From: Dendrocalamus latiflorus
Lineage: Eukaryota > Streptophyta > Magnoliopsida > Poales > Poaceae
DNA: 64,000 bases
Reading direction: 5' to 3'
Assembly: GCA_017311315.1 (NCBI GenBank)
Contig: CM029663.1
Span: 39,964,743 to 40,028,742, forward strand
The notes beneath the pieces are model-generated. The model ran no database searches. It saw only the letters and a program-made list of their open reading frames with translations, and was not told where the DNA came from. The position numbers and the translations under genes were made by a program. Shown here piece by piece: positions 1-12,487 of this stretch. Each line of letters begins with the position of its first letter. The stretch's first letter is position 1.

Positions 1-3000
1 GGACACATATAAACTCCATCCGTGGTGTTTGGTACACAATTTCAGTACGTGCCTAGATTTTGTGCGCATGTAGCTTGATTTGCCCAACGGAGCCCGTCGT
101 GGAGGAAAGTTTCGCACCGACATGGATGGATTCGTAATACATGTCAAAATGAGTTAGGACACATATGAACATCTTTCGAGGTGTTGGCTCTCAGTTTCGT
201 TGCGTGCCAAGATTTCTGCGTTCATGTAGTTTGTACATCCCATAGAACCCCTCGTCGAGGAAAGTTTAACACAACTCACATAGATTTGAAATGCGTGCTA
301 AATGCGACGGGGCGCATATGAACCCATTCAGGGCCTTCGGCACTCTGTTCATTTCGGGCCTCAATTTTGTACGAATGGAGTTTGTAGTTTCGGATGGAAC
401 AGGTCATGGAGGAAACTGTCACACCAACTCGGACGTATTCAAAATGCATGCCAAAATGACCTAAGGTGTACATGAACTCCATTCAAGGTGTTTGGCACTC
501 AGTTTCATTCCGTTCATCGATTTGTGCTCATGGAGTTTGTACTACCCAATGAAACCCGTCAACGAGGAAAGTTTCACATCAACCCCGACAGATTCTATAT
601 ACATGCCAAAATGGGATAGAGCATAGATGAACTCCATTCGTAGTGTTTGGAACTCAATTTCATTTTGTGCCGAGATTTCATACGAATTGTGTTTGTAGTT
701 TAGGTGGAACCCATCGTGGAAAGAAGTTTTACACCGACTCGGACGGATTCAAGATGCAGGCTAAAATGAGCTAGGGCACATATGAATTCCATTCGGGATG
801 TTGGCACGCTGTTTCATCACGTTGCTCGATTTTCTGTGCATGGGGTTTGTATTGCCCTGTGGACCCTGTCATTGACAAAGTTTCACACGGACTCAAACGG
901 ATTCGAGATGCATGTTAAAATGAGCTGGGGTGCATGTGAACTCCATTGGGGTGTTTGGCACTTAGTTTCATTTCGTGCCTTGATTTCGTACGTATGGAGT
1001 TTGTAGTTTCAGATGGAACCCATCGTCGAGGAAAGTGTCACGCTGGCTCGGACGGATTCGAAATGCATGCCAAAATGAGCTAGGGCGTATATGAGCTCCA
1101 TGCGAGGTATCGGCAGTCAGTTTCATTTCGTTCATTGATTTTGTGCTCACAGAGTTTGTACTATCCATTGGTACCCGTCATTGAGTTAGGTTTCACACCA
1201 AGTTGGACGGATTCGAAATGCATGCCGAAATGAGCTACATCGCATCTAAACTCCATTCGGGGTGTTGACACTTAGTTTTGTTTCGTGCCTAGATTTTCTA
1301 TGAATGGAGTTTCTACTTCCATTAGAACCTGTCGTTGAGGAAAACTTTCACACCGACCTAGACGGATTCAACATAAGTGTTGAAGTGCGCTAGGGTGCAT
1401 ATGAATTCCATTCAGGGTGTTGGCACTCGGTTTCATTTCGTGACTTGATTTCGTATGAACAGAGTTTGAAGTTTCAGATGGAACTCGTCATAGGGCAAAG
1501 TGTCATACCGACTCGGATGAAATCGAAATGCATGCCAAAATGAGCTAGGGTGTGTATGAGTTCCATTCGAGGTGTCTTTCACTTAGTTTCTTTTCACGCA
1601 TTGGTTTCGTATGAATGGCACTGTAGTAACAGTTGCAACCCGTCGTTGAGGAGAGTTTCACACCAACTCAGACAGATTCAAAATGCATGCCAAAATGATG
1701 TAGGGTGCGTATGAACTCCATTCGAGGTGTTTCACAACCAGTTTCATTATAGGCCACGATTTTGTGGGCATGGAGTTTGCTGTTTCAGTTACAACCCAAT
1801 GTGGAGGAAAGTTTCACACCTACTCGGATGGATTCCAAATGCAATCCAAAATTAGTTACGGCGCATATGAACTCCAATCGGGGTGTACGGCCTTCAGTTT
1901 CATTTCTTGCCTCAATTTGGTATGAATGAAGTTTGCAGCTTCAACTGGAACTCGTCGTCGAGGACATTTCACACCGACTCAGACGGATTCGAAATGCATT
2001 GAGAAATGAGCTAGGATGCGTATGAACTCTATCGCGGTGTTTGGCACTTAGTTTCATTTCATGCCTCGATTTCGTGTGAATAGAGTTTGTAGTTTCAATT
2101 GAAGCCAACCTTAGAGCAAAGTTTCATACTGACTCAGACGGATTCAAAATGCATGCCAAAGTGAGCTAGGGTGCATGTGAACTCCATTCGGGGTATTTGG
2201 TACTCAGTTTCATCTCGTGCCTCTGTTTCGTGCAAATGGAGTTTGTAGTTTCAGCTGGAATCCATCGTGGTGGAAAGTTTCACACCGACTCGAACGGATG
2301 TGAAATACATACCAAAATGAGATAGGACACATATAAACTCCATCCGTGGTGTTTGGTACACAATTTCAGTACGTGCCTAGATTTTGTGCGCATGTAGCTT
2401 GATTTGCCCAACGGAGCCCGTCGTGGAGGAAAGTTTCGCACCGACATGGATGGATTCGTAATACATGTCAAAATGAGTTAGGACACATATGAACATCTTT
2501 CGAGGTGTTGGCTCTCAGTTTCGTTGCGTGCCAAGATTTCTGCGTTCATGTAGTTTGTACATCCCAATAGAACCCCTCGTCGAGGAAAGTTTAACACCAA
2601 CTCAGATTGATTTGAAATGCGTGCTAAATGCGACGGGGCGCATATGAACCCATTCAGGGCGTTCGGCACTCTGTTCATTTCGGGCCTCAATTTTGTACGA
2701 ATGGAGTTTGTAGTTTCGGATGGAACAGGTCATGGAGGAAACTGTCACACCAACTCGGACGTATTCAAAATGCATGCCAAAATGACCTAAGGTGTACATG
2801 AACTCCATTCAAGGTGTTTGGCACTCAGTTTCATTCCGTTCATCGATTTGTGCTCATGGAGTTTGTACTACCCAATGAAACCCGTCAACGAGGAAAGTTT
2901 CACATCAACCCCGACAGATTCGATATACATGCCAAAATGGGATAGAGCATAGATGAACTCCATTCGTAGTGTTTGGAACTCAATTTCATTTTGTGCCGAG

Positions 3001-6000
3001 ATTTCATACGAATTGTGTTTGTAGTTTAGGTGGAACCCATCGTGGAAAGAAGTTTTACACCGACTCGGACGGATTCAAGATGCAGGCTAAAATGAGCTAG
3101 GGCACATATGAATTCCATTCGGGATGTTGGCACGCTGTTTCATCGCGTTGCTCGATTTTCTGTGCATGGGGTTTGTATTGCCCTGTGGACCCTGTCATTG
3201 ACAAAGTTTCACACGGACTCAAACGGATTCGAGATGCATGTTAAAATGAGCTGGGGTGCATGTGAACTCCATTGGGGTGTTTGGCACTTAGTTTCATTTC
3301 GTGCCTTGATTTCGTACGTATGGAGTTTGTAGTTTCAGATGGAACCCATCGTCGAGGAAAGTGTCACGCTGGCTCGGACGGATTCGAAATGCATGCCAAA
3401 ATGAGCTAGGGCGTATATGAGCTCCATGCGAGGTATCGGCAGTCACTTTCATTTCGTTCATTGATTTTGTGCTCACAGAGTTTGTACTATCCATTGGTAC
3501 CCGTCATTGAGTTAGGTTTCACACCAAGTTGGACGGATTCGAAATGCATGCCGAAATGAGCTACATCGCATCTAAACTCCATTCGGGGTGTTGACACTTA
3601 GTTTTGTTTCGTGCCTAGATTTTCTATGAATGGAGTTTCTACTTCCATTAGAACCTGTCGTTGAGGAAAACTTTCACACCGACCTAGACGGATTCAACAT
3701 AAGTGTTGAAGTGCGCTAGGGTGCATATGAATTCCATTCAGGGTGTTGGCACTCGGTTTCATTTCGTGACTTGATTGCGTATGAACAGAGTTTGAAGTTT
3801 CAGATGGAACTCGTCATAGGGCAAAGTGTCATACCGACTCGGATGAAATCGAAATGCATGCCAAAATGAGCTAGGGTGTGTATGAGTTCCATTCGAGGTG
3901 TCTTTCACTTAGTTTCTTTTCACGCATTGGTTTCGTATGAATGGCACTGTAGTAACAGTTGCAACCCGTCGTTGAGGAGAGTTTCACACCAACTCAGACA
4001 GATTCAAAATGCATGCCAAAATGATGTAGGGTGCGTATGAACTCCATTCGAGGTGTTTCACAACCAGTTTCATTATAGGCCACGATTTTGTGGGCATGGA
4101 GTTTGCTGTTTCAGTTACAACCCAATGTGGAGGAAAGTTTCACACCTACTCGGATGGATTCCAAATGCAATCCAAAATTAGTTACGGCGCATATGAACTC
4201 CAATCGGGGTGTACGGCCTTCAGTTTCATTTCTTGCCTCAATTTGGTATGAATGAAGTTTGCAGCTTCAACTGGAACTCGTCGTCGAGGACATTTCACAC
4301 CGACTCAGACGGATTCGAAATGCATTGAGAAATGAGCTAGGATGCGTATGAACTCTATCGCGGTGTTTGGCACTTAGTTTCATTTCATGCCTCGATTTCG
4401 TGTGAATAGAGTTTGTAGTTTCAATTGAAGCCAACCTTAGAGCAAAGTTTCATACTGACTCAGACGGATTCAAAATGCATGCCAAAGTGAGCTAGGGTGC
4501 ATGTGAACTCCATTCGGGGTATTTGGTACTCAGTTTCATCTCGTGCCTCTGTTTCGTGCAAATGGAGTTTGTAGTTTCAGCTGGAATCCATCGTGGTGGA
4601 AAGTTTCACACCGACTCGAACGGATGTGAAATACATACCAAAATGAGATAGGACACATATAAACTCCATCCGTGGTGTTTGGTACACAATTTCAGTACGT
4701 GCCTAGATTTTGTGCGCATGTAGCTTGATTTGCCCAACGGAGCCCGTCGTGGAGGAAAGTTTCGCACCGACATGGATGGATTCGTAATACATGTCAAAAT
4801 GAGTTAGGACACATATGAACATCTTTCGAGGTGTTGGCTCTCAGTTTCGTTGCGTGCCAAGATTTCTGCGTTCATGTAGTTTGTACATCCCAATAGAACC
4901 CCTCGTCGAGGAAAGTTTAACACCAACTCAGATTGATTTGAAATGCGTGCTAAATGCGACGGGGCGCATATGAACCCATTCAGGGCGTTCGGCACTCTGT
5001 TCATTTCGGGCCTCAATTTTGTACGAATGGAGTTTGTAGTTTCGGATGGAACAGGTCATGGAGGAAACTGTCACACCAACTCGGACGTATTCAAAATGCA
5101 TGCCAAAATGACCTAAGGTGTACATGAACTCCATTCAAGGTGTTTGGCACTCAGTTTCATTCCGTTCATCGATTTGTGCTCATGGAGTTTGTACTACCCA
5201 ATGAAACCCCTCAACGAGGAAAGTTTCACATCAACCCCGACAGATTCGATATACATGCCAAAATGGGATAGAGCATAGATGAACTCCATTCGTAGTGTTT
5301 GGAACTCAATTTCATTTTGTGCCGAGATTTCATACGAATTGTGTTTGTAGTTTAGGTGGAACCCATCGTGGAAAGAAGTTTTACACCGACTCGGACGGAT
5401 TCAAGATGCAGGCTAAAATGAGCTAGGGCACATATGAATTCCATTCGGGATGTTGGCACGCTGTTTCATCACGTTGCTCGATTTTCTGTGCATGGGGTTT
5501 GTATTGCCCTGTGGACCCTGTCATTGACAAAGTTTCACACGGACTCAAACGGATTCGAGATGCATGTTAAAATGAGCTGGGGTGCATGTGAACTCCATTG
5601 GGGTGTTTGGCACTTAGTTTCATTTCGTGCCTTGATTTCGTACGTATGGAGTTTGTAGTTTCAGATGGAACCCATCGTCGAGGAAAGTGTCACGCTGCTC
5701 GGACGGATTCGAAATGCATGCCAAAATGAGCTAGGGCGTATATGAGCTCCATGCGAGGTATCGGCAGTCAGTTTCATTTCGTTCATTGATTTTGTGCTCA
5801 CAGAGTTTGTACTATCCATTGGTACCCGTCATTGAGTTAGGTTTCACACCAAGTTGGACGGATTCGAAATGCATACCGAAATGAGCTACATCGCATCTAA
5901 ACTCCATTCGGGGTGTTGACACTTAGTTTTGTTTCGTGCCTAGATTTTCTCTGAATGGAGTTTCTACTTCCATTAGAACCTGTCGTTGAGGAAAACTTTC

Positions 6001-7173
6001 ACACCGACCTAGACGGATTCAACATAAGTGTTGAAGTGCGCTAGGGTGCATATGAATTCCATTCAGGGTGTTGGCACTCGGTTTCATTTCGTGACTTGAT
6101 TTCGTATGAACAGAGTTTGAAGTTTCAGATGGAACTCGTCATAGGGCAAAGTGTCATACCGACTCGGATGAAATCGAAATGCATGCCAAAATGAGCTAGG
6201 GTGTGTATGAGTTCCATTCGAGGTGTCTTTCACTTAGTTTCTTTTCACGCATTGGTTTCGTATGAATGGCACTGTAGTAACAGTTGCAACCCGTCGTTGA
6301 GGAGAGTTTCACACCAACTCAGACAGATTCAAAATGCATGCCAAAATGATGTAGGGTGCGTATGAACTCCATTCGAGGTGTTTCACAACCAGTTTCATTA
6401 TAGGCCACGATTTTGTGGGCATGGAGTTTGCTGTTTCAGTTACAACCCAATGTGGAGGAAAGTTTCACACCTACTCGGATGGATTCCAAATGCAATCCAA
6501 AATTAGTTACGGCGCATATGAACTCCAATCGGGGTGTACGGCCTTCAGTTTCATTTCTTGCCTCAATTTGGTATGAATGCAGTTTGCAGCTTCAACTGGA
6601 ACTCGTCGTCGAGGACATTTCACACCGACTCAGACGGATTCGAAATGCATTGAGAAATGAGCTAGGATGCGTTTGAACTCTATCGTGGTGTTTGGCACTT
6701 AGTTTCATTTCATGCCTCGATTTCGTGTGAATAGAGTTTGTAGTTTCAATTGAAGCCAACCTTAGAGCAAAGTGTTTGGAACTCAATTTCATTTTGTGCC
6801 GAGATTTCATACGAATTGTGTTTGTAGTTTAGGTGGAACCCATCGTGGAAAGTAGTTTTACACCGACTCGGACGGATTCAAGATGCAAGCTAAAATGAGC
6901 TAGGGCACATATGAATTCCATTCGGGATGTTGGCACGCTGTTTCATCACGTTGCTCGATTTTCTGTGCATGGGGTTTGTATTGCCCTATGGACCCTGTCA
7001 TTGACAAAGTTTCACACGGACTCAAACGGATTCGAGATGCATGTCAAAATGAGCTGGGGTGCATGTGAACTCCATTGGGGTGTTTGGCACTCAGTTTCAT
7101 TTCGTGCCTTGATTTCGTACGTATGGAGTTTGTTGTTTCAGATGGAACCCATCGTCGAGGAAAGTGTCACGCT
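1..7173. repeat. Satellite block A: ~155-bp monomers in a 15-mer higher-order repeat
   Basis: This block is a head-to-tail array. Monomers can be counted from the recurrent 'catatgaactcc'-like start near positions 5, 163, 315, 469, 626, 778, 932, 1087, 1242, 1397, 1552, 1707, 1863, 2018 and 2172, after which the pattern restarts at 2325. That gives fifteen monomers per 2,324-2,326 bp. HOR copy 1 is 1-2324, copy 2 is 2325-4650, and copy 3 begins at 4651 and is broken at about 6772. Monomers within a copy are clearly diverged, while the three copies differ at only a handful of positions by eye. Conserved blocks in most monomers include 'gagtttgtagtttcag', 'gaggaaagtttcacacc', 'gacggattcgaaatgcatg' and 'ccaaaatgagctagg'. 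Block A variants include 'gtgctaaatgcgac' near 296 and 'cattataggcc' near 1744. The monomer length equals that of several grass centromeric satellites, but I cannot match it by memory to CentO or CentC. The short ORFs here are spurious. Confidence 0.95.
6768..6776. other. Out-of-register junction inside HOR copy 3
   Basis: The sequence follows the HOR order up to 'ccttagagcaaagt' (equivalent to about 2122 in copy 1). It then jumps to 'gtgtttggaactcaa' (equivalent to about 642 of the next copy). Roughly 0.84 kb of the expected HOR is missing. The two sides share only about three bases at the join, in equivalent parts of different monomers. This is a deletion or unequal-exchange breakpoint within the satellite. 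Confidence 0.85.
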
Positions 7174-10100
7174 GACCCGCCCACGCCTCGTCGCCGCCTC
7201 GGCCGCACCCCGTGTCCCCTCGGTCCCCGCGCCGCCACGTCAGCGGTAGCGCGACCCCTCGCCTTCCCGTGGAACGGATCCACCGTGCGCCGAGCCTGAT
7301 GGGAACGGGGTCCCGATCTTCCAACAGGTTCTGGATATGTTCGATTTGGTGGAGGCACGACACAATTCGATCCGGCTTCCGAACGACACGTTCCGAACCC
7401 CGCAATCGCAGCACCACGTATCCTCAGGTTATCAACCGTGCGCAGCCGGTTGACCTCGCCAAGAAGGCTAATCCTTGCCTGCGAATCGAAGAACACAAGC
7501 AAGAACAAGGAAGATCACAACTGAATTGCAGATGTATTGATTTAGCACTCGAAAGTTGGGGTCTCACAAACCGATGAACGGCGAAACTGTTCAAAGATAG
7601 AATTAATCTAAGCAAAACTCAACCCTAATGGTGGGGGTGGCGGCTGGATATAAAGGATTGAGGGGCGTGCAAAACCCCTGGACGCGCCCCTAATGGGCTC
7701 CAACACGATACAAAGCCGAAAGGCCCAAAAGACGGTGGCGCAGCACCCTGACAGATTCTGAATGCCCACTTGTTTCGACGATTCCCGTCGACTCAGAAGG
7801 AATTTTGACATGGGACCAGAGCCATTGGAAAGGTAGTCTTCTCAGCTTTCCATACATATGTAGAACGTCCAAAACGGAGTCCGGATGCGATCTGGGCGTC
7901 CATTTTAATGCGGCCTGGTCCTGGACTCCGAATTGGATTCGAAGTCGGTTTGAGTTGGGCCTCCAACATGATTCGACCGCCCTTGCTGGACTTGTGCGCC
8001 TCGTAGTCCTTCGCCAAGTACTTCTAGGTCCTCTCCATGGTTCCTAATCATTATTAAATCATTAGGTAGCAATCGATTCTCAAATGAACAAAAAGAAGTA
8101 CTTAGCAACGAGCTCACCTGTAAATTCAATTGTCGGGCGCGAGCTCTAGTGATTGGTCCTTGAATGTGAAGTGGAGGTGTGTTGTGTGTATCCGGAGAAG
8201 TGATGTCCTCATCAGAGCCGCTGACACGCGGGGCCCGCTTGTCAGCCATAAGCCGTAGACTGCGCAGCCACGCAAGCCGAGCCACATCAGCCCTAGATCC
8301 GACGTGCATGCCACGTCGGCGCCACCTGTCTGCCACGTCAGCCCAGGTGTCCACGCGTCGCCCCGTCAGCAGCCACGTCAGCCCTCACCGCTTGCGCCAG
8401 CAGCCCAGTCAGCCGTACTGTTTCGTGCGCCGGGTTCATCGTAGACCCGTTCTCTCGTGCGCCCGGTCCACAGCACAGTGCACTTTTCCAAATTCCCCGA
8501 TTTTCTGTAGATTTAATTTTCCAAGAGCCCGTTCTCCCTCGTCCTAGCTCCGATTGACCCCGTTCTTTTTCCTAAATTCATCTAAAATTGAGCTCTACCT
8601 TTTGGTTCAGGTTTAAAAGTTTTTGGAGTTCATTTGAATTTTATTTGAATTTATTTTGTCTTTTCGTCTCGTTTTCTCTCTCGTTAGATCGCGTGTTCGA
8701 GGGAGCGGAAGTTGGATTTGAAGACCAAGAGCCCTCAGCTGAGCAAGGCCAAGGCAAGTCGTATTCTTTGATCATGTTGAACCTAGATTTCAATCTATTA
8801 TGTATTATTTTGTTTCAAATTATCATGCATTGCTACTTAGTATTAAAATCTTGTATTGGTAGTTATGGTCCTATTTGGTTAATTCCTCCATGATAATTTG
8901 ACTACCATGTTTCCATTGACACCTTAGGATTGGGAATTATTTAGTGATACAATAATAGTTGTCACATGGGGTTACGTCTAATTGCTTAGCCAGGCTTATC
9001 ATTAGCACATTGGATCTGTCATCACATGTGGTTAATTAATTTTGACTTAATGGTATACTTGAACGTGGTGGTCAACCACAGTTATAAAATTTATTTGCCA
9101 TGGCATGGGTAGTGTCATGGGCATTGGTTATACAAACTTGGCTTTCACTTGGGCGAATGATCGTGCAGTAAAGGGGGTGCTGGATGCACATTGGGATGTG
9201 GATGTTTCGCCTGGGTAACTCCTAAGGACTTAACTTTGTGCGCCATTGATCTGAGCTTAACCGTGCAAGCCACATGTCTAGTATGGGATAGACCTGGCCT
9301 AATAATTTGTGAAGTCTCCACTTTGGTTTTACTACTGATGTTGTTGTGGCGCAAGAGGGGGCAATTATCGACTAGGGGGTTACCCTACTCGACGGCGAAT
9401 CCTTAGCGAGTGGGATCGGGTGGAGATGGATCATTGTAAAAGCCTTGTTGTGATTATCTTTAACGTGAGGATTATCACATCGTGTGGGTACAGTTGTGCA
9501 ACCTCTGCAGAGTGTAAAACTATTCGAATAGCCGTGTCCTCGGTCATGGACAATGCTCGGTGATTTCACACGAGGGGTAGAGTCTTTATGAAATTTTTTT
9601 TGTTGGTTTAAGCTGGGAAGTGAATGGTTAGTTCACTTGTGGTTATAATCAATTCCTTTGATTAGTTATTTAATGTCTTTTGTTAAAGTTGCTTTTCAAT
9701 CTATTTATTGTATTTACTTTAAATTGTTGCTTTATGCAAAATTAACCTTCCAGCCATCCATTGTTAAGCCTTGCATACTATATTGCATTCATTTGTTACA
9801 AACGACTTGCTGAGTACCAATGTACTCACGGCTTTATGCCCATGTTGCTCAGTTGAGGAGGAGGGACCAGATCAGCAGGAGTTGCTAGAAGGAGGCTACT
9901 ACGAGGACTTCACGGATTAGGACTTCGCTCCCCAGTCGATTGCCTGTGGGCATGTCGAATGGCTACTACGTTTAATTTTGGATTTCCGCTGCTAGTTTCT
10001 TTAAAGCCCTTCAGGCTAATAATTGTAAGCTTGGCCATAAGGTCGTACTCTGATGATTACTAATATAAATTGGATTTTCTTTAGAGTATCGTGATGTGGA

Positions 10101-10196
10101 TGATATTTGTCTTTGTTTGCGCTGTGTGCACTAGCGTGATCCTGGACTAGTGCGGAATACACAGTAGAGACCGGATTTGTATATTCGGGTCTCGAC
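7174..10196 (+). mobile_element. Truncated Tekay-type LTR (solo remnant), split by a CRM-type solo LTR
   Basis: The 3' part (about 8530-10196) is clearly related to the reverse complement of the LTR at 44637-47145. It shares the 'gcactagcgtgatcctggac' segment near 10131 and an end of the form 'attcgggtctcgaca' at 10182-10196, matching the family end 'gggtctctaca'. The orientation is therefore plus. The 5' portion is GC-rich (7174-7296 and 8215-8530, with repeated 'ccacgtcagc'). It starts abruptly against satellite at 7173/7174 without a TG terminus, so the 5' end is truncated. No target duplication is visible. At 10196/10197 it abuts the broken integrase of the CRM-clade element, so the C-terminal half of that integrase and its 3' LTR are missing. 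No coding capacity is supported. The open frames at 9191-9406 and nearby are LTR shadows. Confidence 0.75.
7297..8214 (-). mobile_element. Solo LTR of a CRM-clade element, inserted in another LTR
   Basis: On the minus strand this LTR starts TGATGAGGACATC at 8214 and ends in CATCA at 7297. It is flanked by a perfect 5-bp target duplication, GAGCC (7292-7296 and 8215-8219). It resembles the LTR at 22021-22966 and the reverse of the LTRs at 38269-39161: the segments around 'gacctcgccaagaaggct' and 'ggtctcacaaaccgatgaac' are shared. The minus strand contains a short frame with the peptide GPITRARARQLN near 8120-8165, recognisable as the polyprotein C-terminus that CRM-clade elements encode inside the 3' LTR. 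A TATA-like 'tatataaa' lies near 7655 in the expected promoter region. No internal region is attached, so it is a solo LTR formed by LTR-LTR recombination. Confidence 0.85.
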
Positions 10197-11121
10197 AATT
10201 TGGCACACCATGCAAACGAACAACTTCACGAAAGAACAAATCAGCAATATTGGTAGCATCATCACTTTTATGACATGGTATGAAGTGTGCCATCTTAGAA
10301 AATCTATCCACAACAACAAATATGCTATCCCTCCCCTTCTTTGTCCTAGGCAGTCCTAAAACAATGTCCATAGAAATATCCTCCCAAGGCACACTAGGAA
10401 CAGGTAGAGGCATATACAAACCGTGAGGATTAAGTCGTGACTTAGCCTTTTGACACGTAGTGCAGCGAGCAACAAAACGTTCCACATCACGTCTCATCTT
10501 TGGCCAAAAGAAATGACTAGCAAGTATGTCTTCTGTCTTCTTCGCTCCAAAATGCCCCATCAGCCCACCTCCATGCGCTTCCTGTAACAACAACAAACGA
10601 ACGGAGCTAGCTGGAATGCATAGTTTGTTAGCTCTAAACACAAATCCATCATTTAGAACAAATTTATTCCACGTTTTTCCCTCTTTGCAATTCAGCAACA
10701 AGTCTTTAAAATCATCATCATGAACATAATGCTCCTTAATTGTTTCCAATCCAAAAATTTTGAAGTCAAGTTGTGAGAGCATGGTATATCTCCTAGACAA
10801 TGCATCAGCAATAACATTCTCCTTTCCCTTTTTGTGTTTTATGACATAAGGAAAAGACTCTATGAATTCAACCCACTTTGCATGCCTACGGTTCAATTTT
10901 GCTTGACTTCTAATATGCTTTAATGACTCATGATCAGAATGAATGACAAATTCTTTGGGCCATAAATAATGTTGCCATGTCTCTAAAGTTCGAACTAGAG
11001 CATATAATTCCTTATCATAAGTAGAATAGTTCAAACTAGGCCCACTCAATTTTTCACTAAAGTATGCCACAGGTTTACCTTCTTGCAACAGCACACCACC
11101 CAATCCAATTCCACTAGCATC
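10197..11121 (-). pseudogene. pol: CRM-clade pol fragment: RNase H and N-terminal integrase
   Basis: The reading frame runs from about 11121 down to 10197. It begins with the RNase H segment (CDASGIGLGG, GVLLQEGKPVAYFSEK, YDKELYALV, HSDHESLKH, AKWVEFIESF and ADALSRR). It continues into the integrase zinc-binding module, with GHFGAKKTEDI followed by FWPKMRRDVERFV and CTTCQKAK. The first catalytic aspartate region of integrase (DISMDIVLGLPRTKKGRDS, VVVDRFSKMAHF) is present. The frame breaks after the residues HGVP, where the unrelated LTR begins, so the second Asp and the Glu of the DDE triad are lost. A stop codon at about 11122-11124, just upstream of CDASG, separates it from the preceding piece. 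It cannot make functional integrase. Confidence 0.9.
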
Positions 11122-11124
11122 ACA

Positions 11125-11531
11125 TTATAGCTTAAAAGTCTTACTAAAATCTGGAAGTTGGAGTAATGGTGCATGTGTTAACTTATCTTTCAATGTGTTG
11201 AAGGCGTCTTCCTGTGCATTCCCCCAAGTAAACGGCACCCCCTTTTTAGTGAGCTCATTCAATGGTGCAGCGATGGTGCTGAAATCCTTCACAAAACGAC
11301 GATAGAATCCAGCAAGTCCTAGAAAACTTCGCACCTGCGTGACCGTTTTAGGAGTCGGCCAACTCTGTATTGCCTCAACCTTGGCTTGATCAACTTCTAT
11401 GCCCTGTGGAGTAACAACATAGCCAAGAAAAGAGACTCGATCCGTGCAAAATGTGCACTTCTCAATGTTACCAAATAAACGTGCATTACGTAAAGCATCA
11501 AAAACATCACGTAAATGGCAAAGGTGTTCCT
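11125..11531 (-). pseudogene. pol: CRM-clade pol fragment: RT thumb and connection region
   Basis: The open part (11334-11125) encodes VRSFLGLAGFYRRFVKDFS, TKKGVPFTW and LPDFSKTFKL, the region linking RT to RNase H in Ty3/gypsy Pol. It ends in a stop immediately before the CDASG of RNase H. Between 11531 and 11335 the same region can be followed through the segments FGNIEKCTFCTDRV and GIEVDQAKVEAIQSW, although a frame break or stop near 11532 separates it from the RT core. This confirms that one ancestral polyprotein is decayed by point mutations and small indels. Confidence 0.8.
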
Positions 11532-12242
11532 CTAGTGATCTAGTGATCTGCTATATATCAATATATCATCAAAATAGACCACTACAAATTTACCAATGAA
11601 AGCACGCAAAACCTCGTTCATTAATCTCATGAATGTGCTAGGTGCATTAGTTAAACCAAATGGCATCACTAACCACTCATACAAACCGAACTTAGTTTTA
11701 AATGCTGTTTTCCATTCATCTCCCAATTTCATGCGAATTTGGTGGTACCCACTACGCAAATCAACTTTAGAGAAAACAATAGAGCCACTTAATTCATCAA
11801 GCATATCATCTAACCTAGGAATAGGGTGACGATATCTAATGGTAATGTTATTGATCGCTCTACAGTCCACACACATACGCCATGATCCATCTTTCTTAGG
11901 CACTAAAATTACCGGAACAGCACAAGGGCTAAGAGACTCACGCACATAACCTTTATCAAGCAATTCTTGAACTTGACGCTGAATCTCCTTAGTTTCTTTC
12001 GGATTGGTCCTGTATGACGCACGATTGGGCAAAGATGCCCCGAGAATCAAATCAATCTGGTGCTCGATCCCTCGCACTGGTGGTAGCCCTGGTGGCACGT
12101 CCTTTGGAAAGACATCCATGTACTCCTGCAAAAGATTAGTGACAGCAGGAGGCACAGAAGAAGGTACCTCCTCGAATGAAAATAAAGCATGTTTGCAAAG
12201 TAAGGCATAGCAAAAAGAAGTAGTAGCAGCCAGCTCATTCAC
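11532..12242 (-). pseudogene. pol: CRM-clade pol fragment: reverse transcriptase core
   Basis: This 236-residue open stretch holds the canonical Ty3/gypsy RT motifs in order. They are QVQELLDKGYVRES, VPKKDGSWRMCVDCRAINN, PIPRLDDMLDELSGS, FSKVDLRSGYHQIRM, FGLYEWLVMPFGLTNAPS and the active-site box VVVYFDDILIYS. The catalytic aspartates are intact locally. The frame is broken on both sides: upstream at about 12240, where the linker is in another frame, and downstream at 11532. The upstream part, with FEEVPSSVPPAVTNLLQEY and PPGLPPVRGIEHQIDL, is the usual protease-RT linker. Confidence in identity is high, but it is not functional in this state. Confidence 0.93.
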
Positions 12243-12487
12243 ATCAGACTTAGTAGCAAGAAAACATGCACCTTTGCACCTTTCAATTTAATCTCATTTT
12301 TCATCTCATGAACAGATTTAGAGTTTTTCTTTTTATGTTGCTCATGTTCGCTTGCAACAATCTGATTTTCACTCCTATTATGCTCCTGATGTTTCTCTCT
12401 ACTAGCTCTAGCAATCTCATCTTTGAAAATAGCTTCAGGAGACATAGGATGTAACACAATTTTCTTGTCATGATGCACAAAAGAATA
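12239..12487 (-). pseudogene. CRM-clade protease-RT linker fragment
   Basis: A short frame (12478-12239) encodes KKIVLHPMSPEAIFKDEIARAS followed by a charged Glu/Lys/His-rich stretch and IKLKGA. In CRM-clade polyproteins this linker follows the aspartic protease and precedes RT. It is separated from the protease frame by a stop after KDSLHHG (12488) and from RT by a frame change near 12240. The order and spacing show it is the same decayed polyprotein. Confidence 0.75.

Noticed and set aside
1..7173. Identity with the rice CentO, maize CentC or knob180 satellite
   Set aside because: The length fits CentO/CentC, but the conserved words seen here do not match what I recall of those sequences. 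Without a search I leave the family unnamed.
276..7249. Dozens of 60-113-codon open frames on both strands in the satellite (for example 782-1006, 2280-2471, 6911-7249)
   Set aside because: They recur once per HOR with the same peptide, have no domain, and arise because individual monomers lack stops in one frame. The same reasoning covers blocks B-E.
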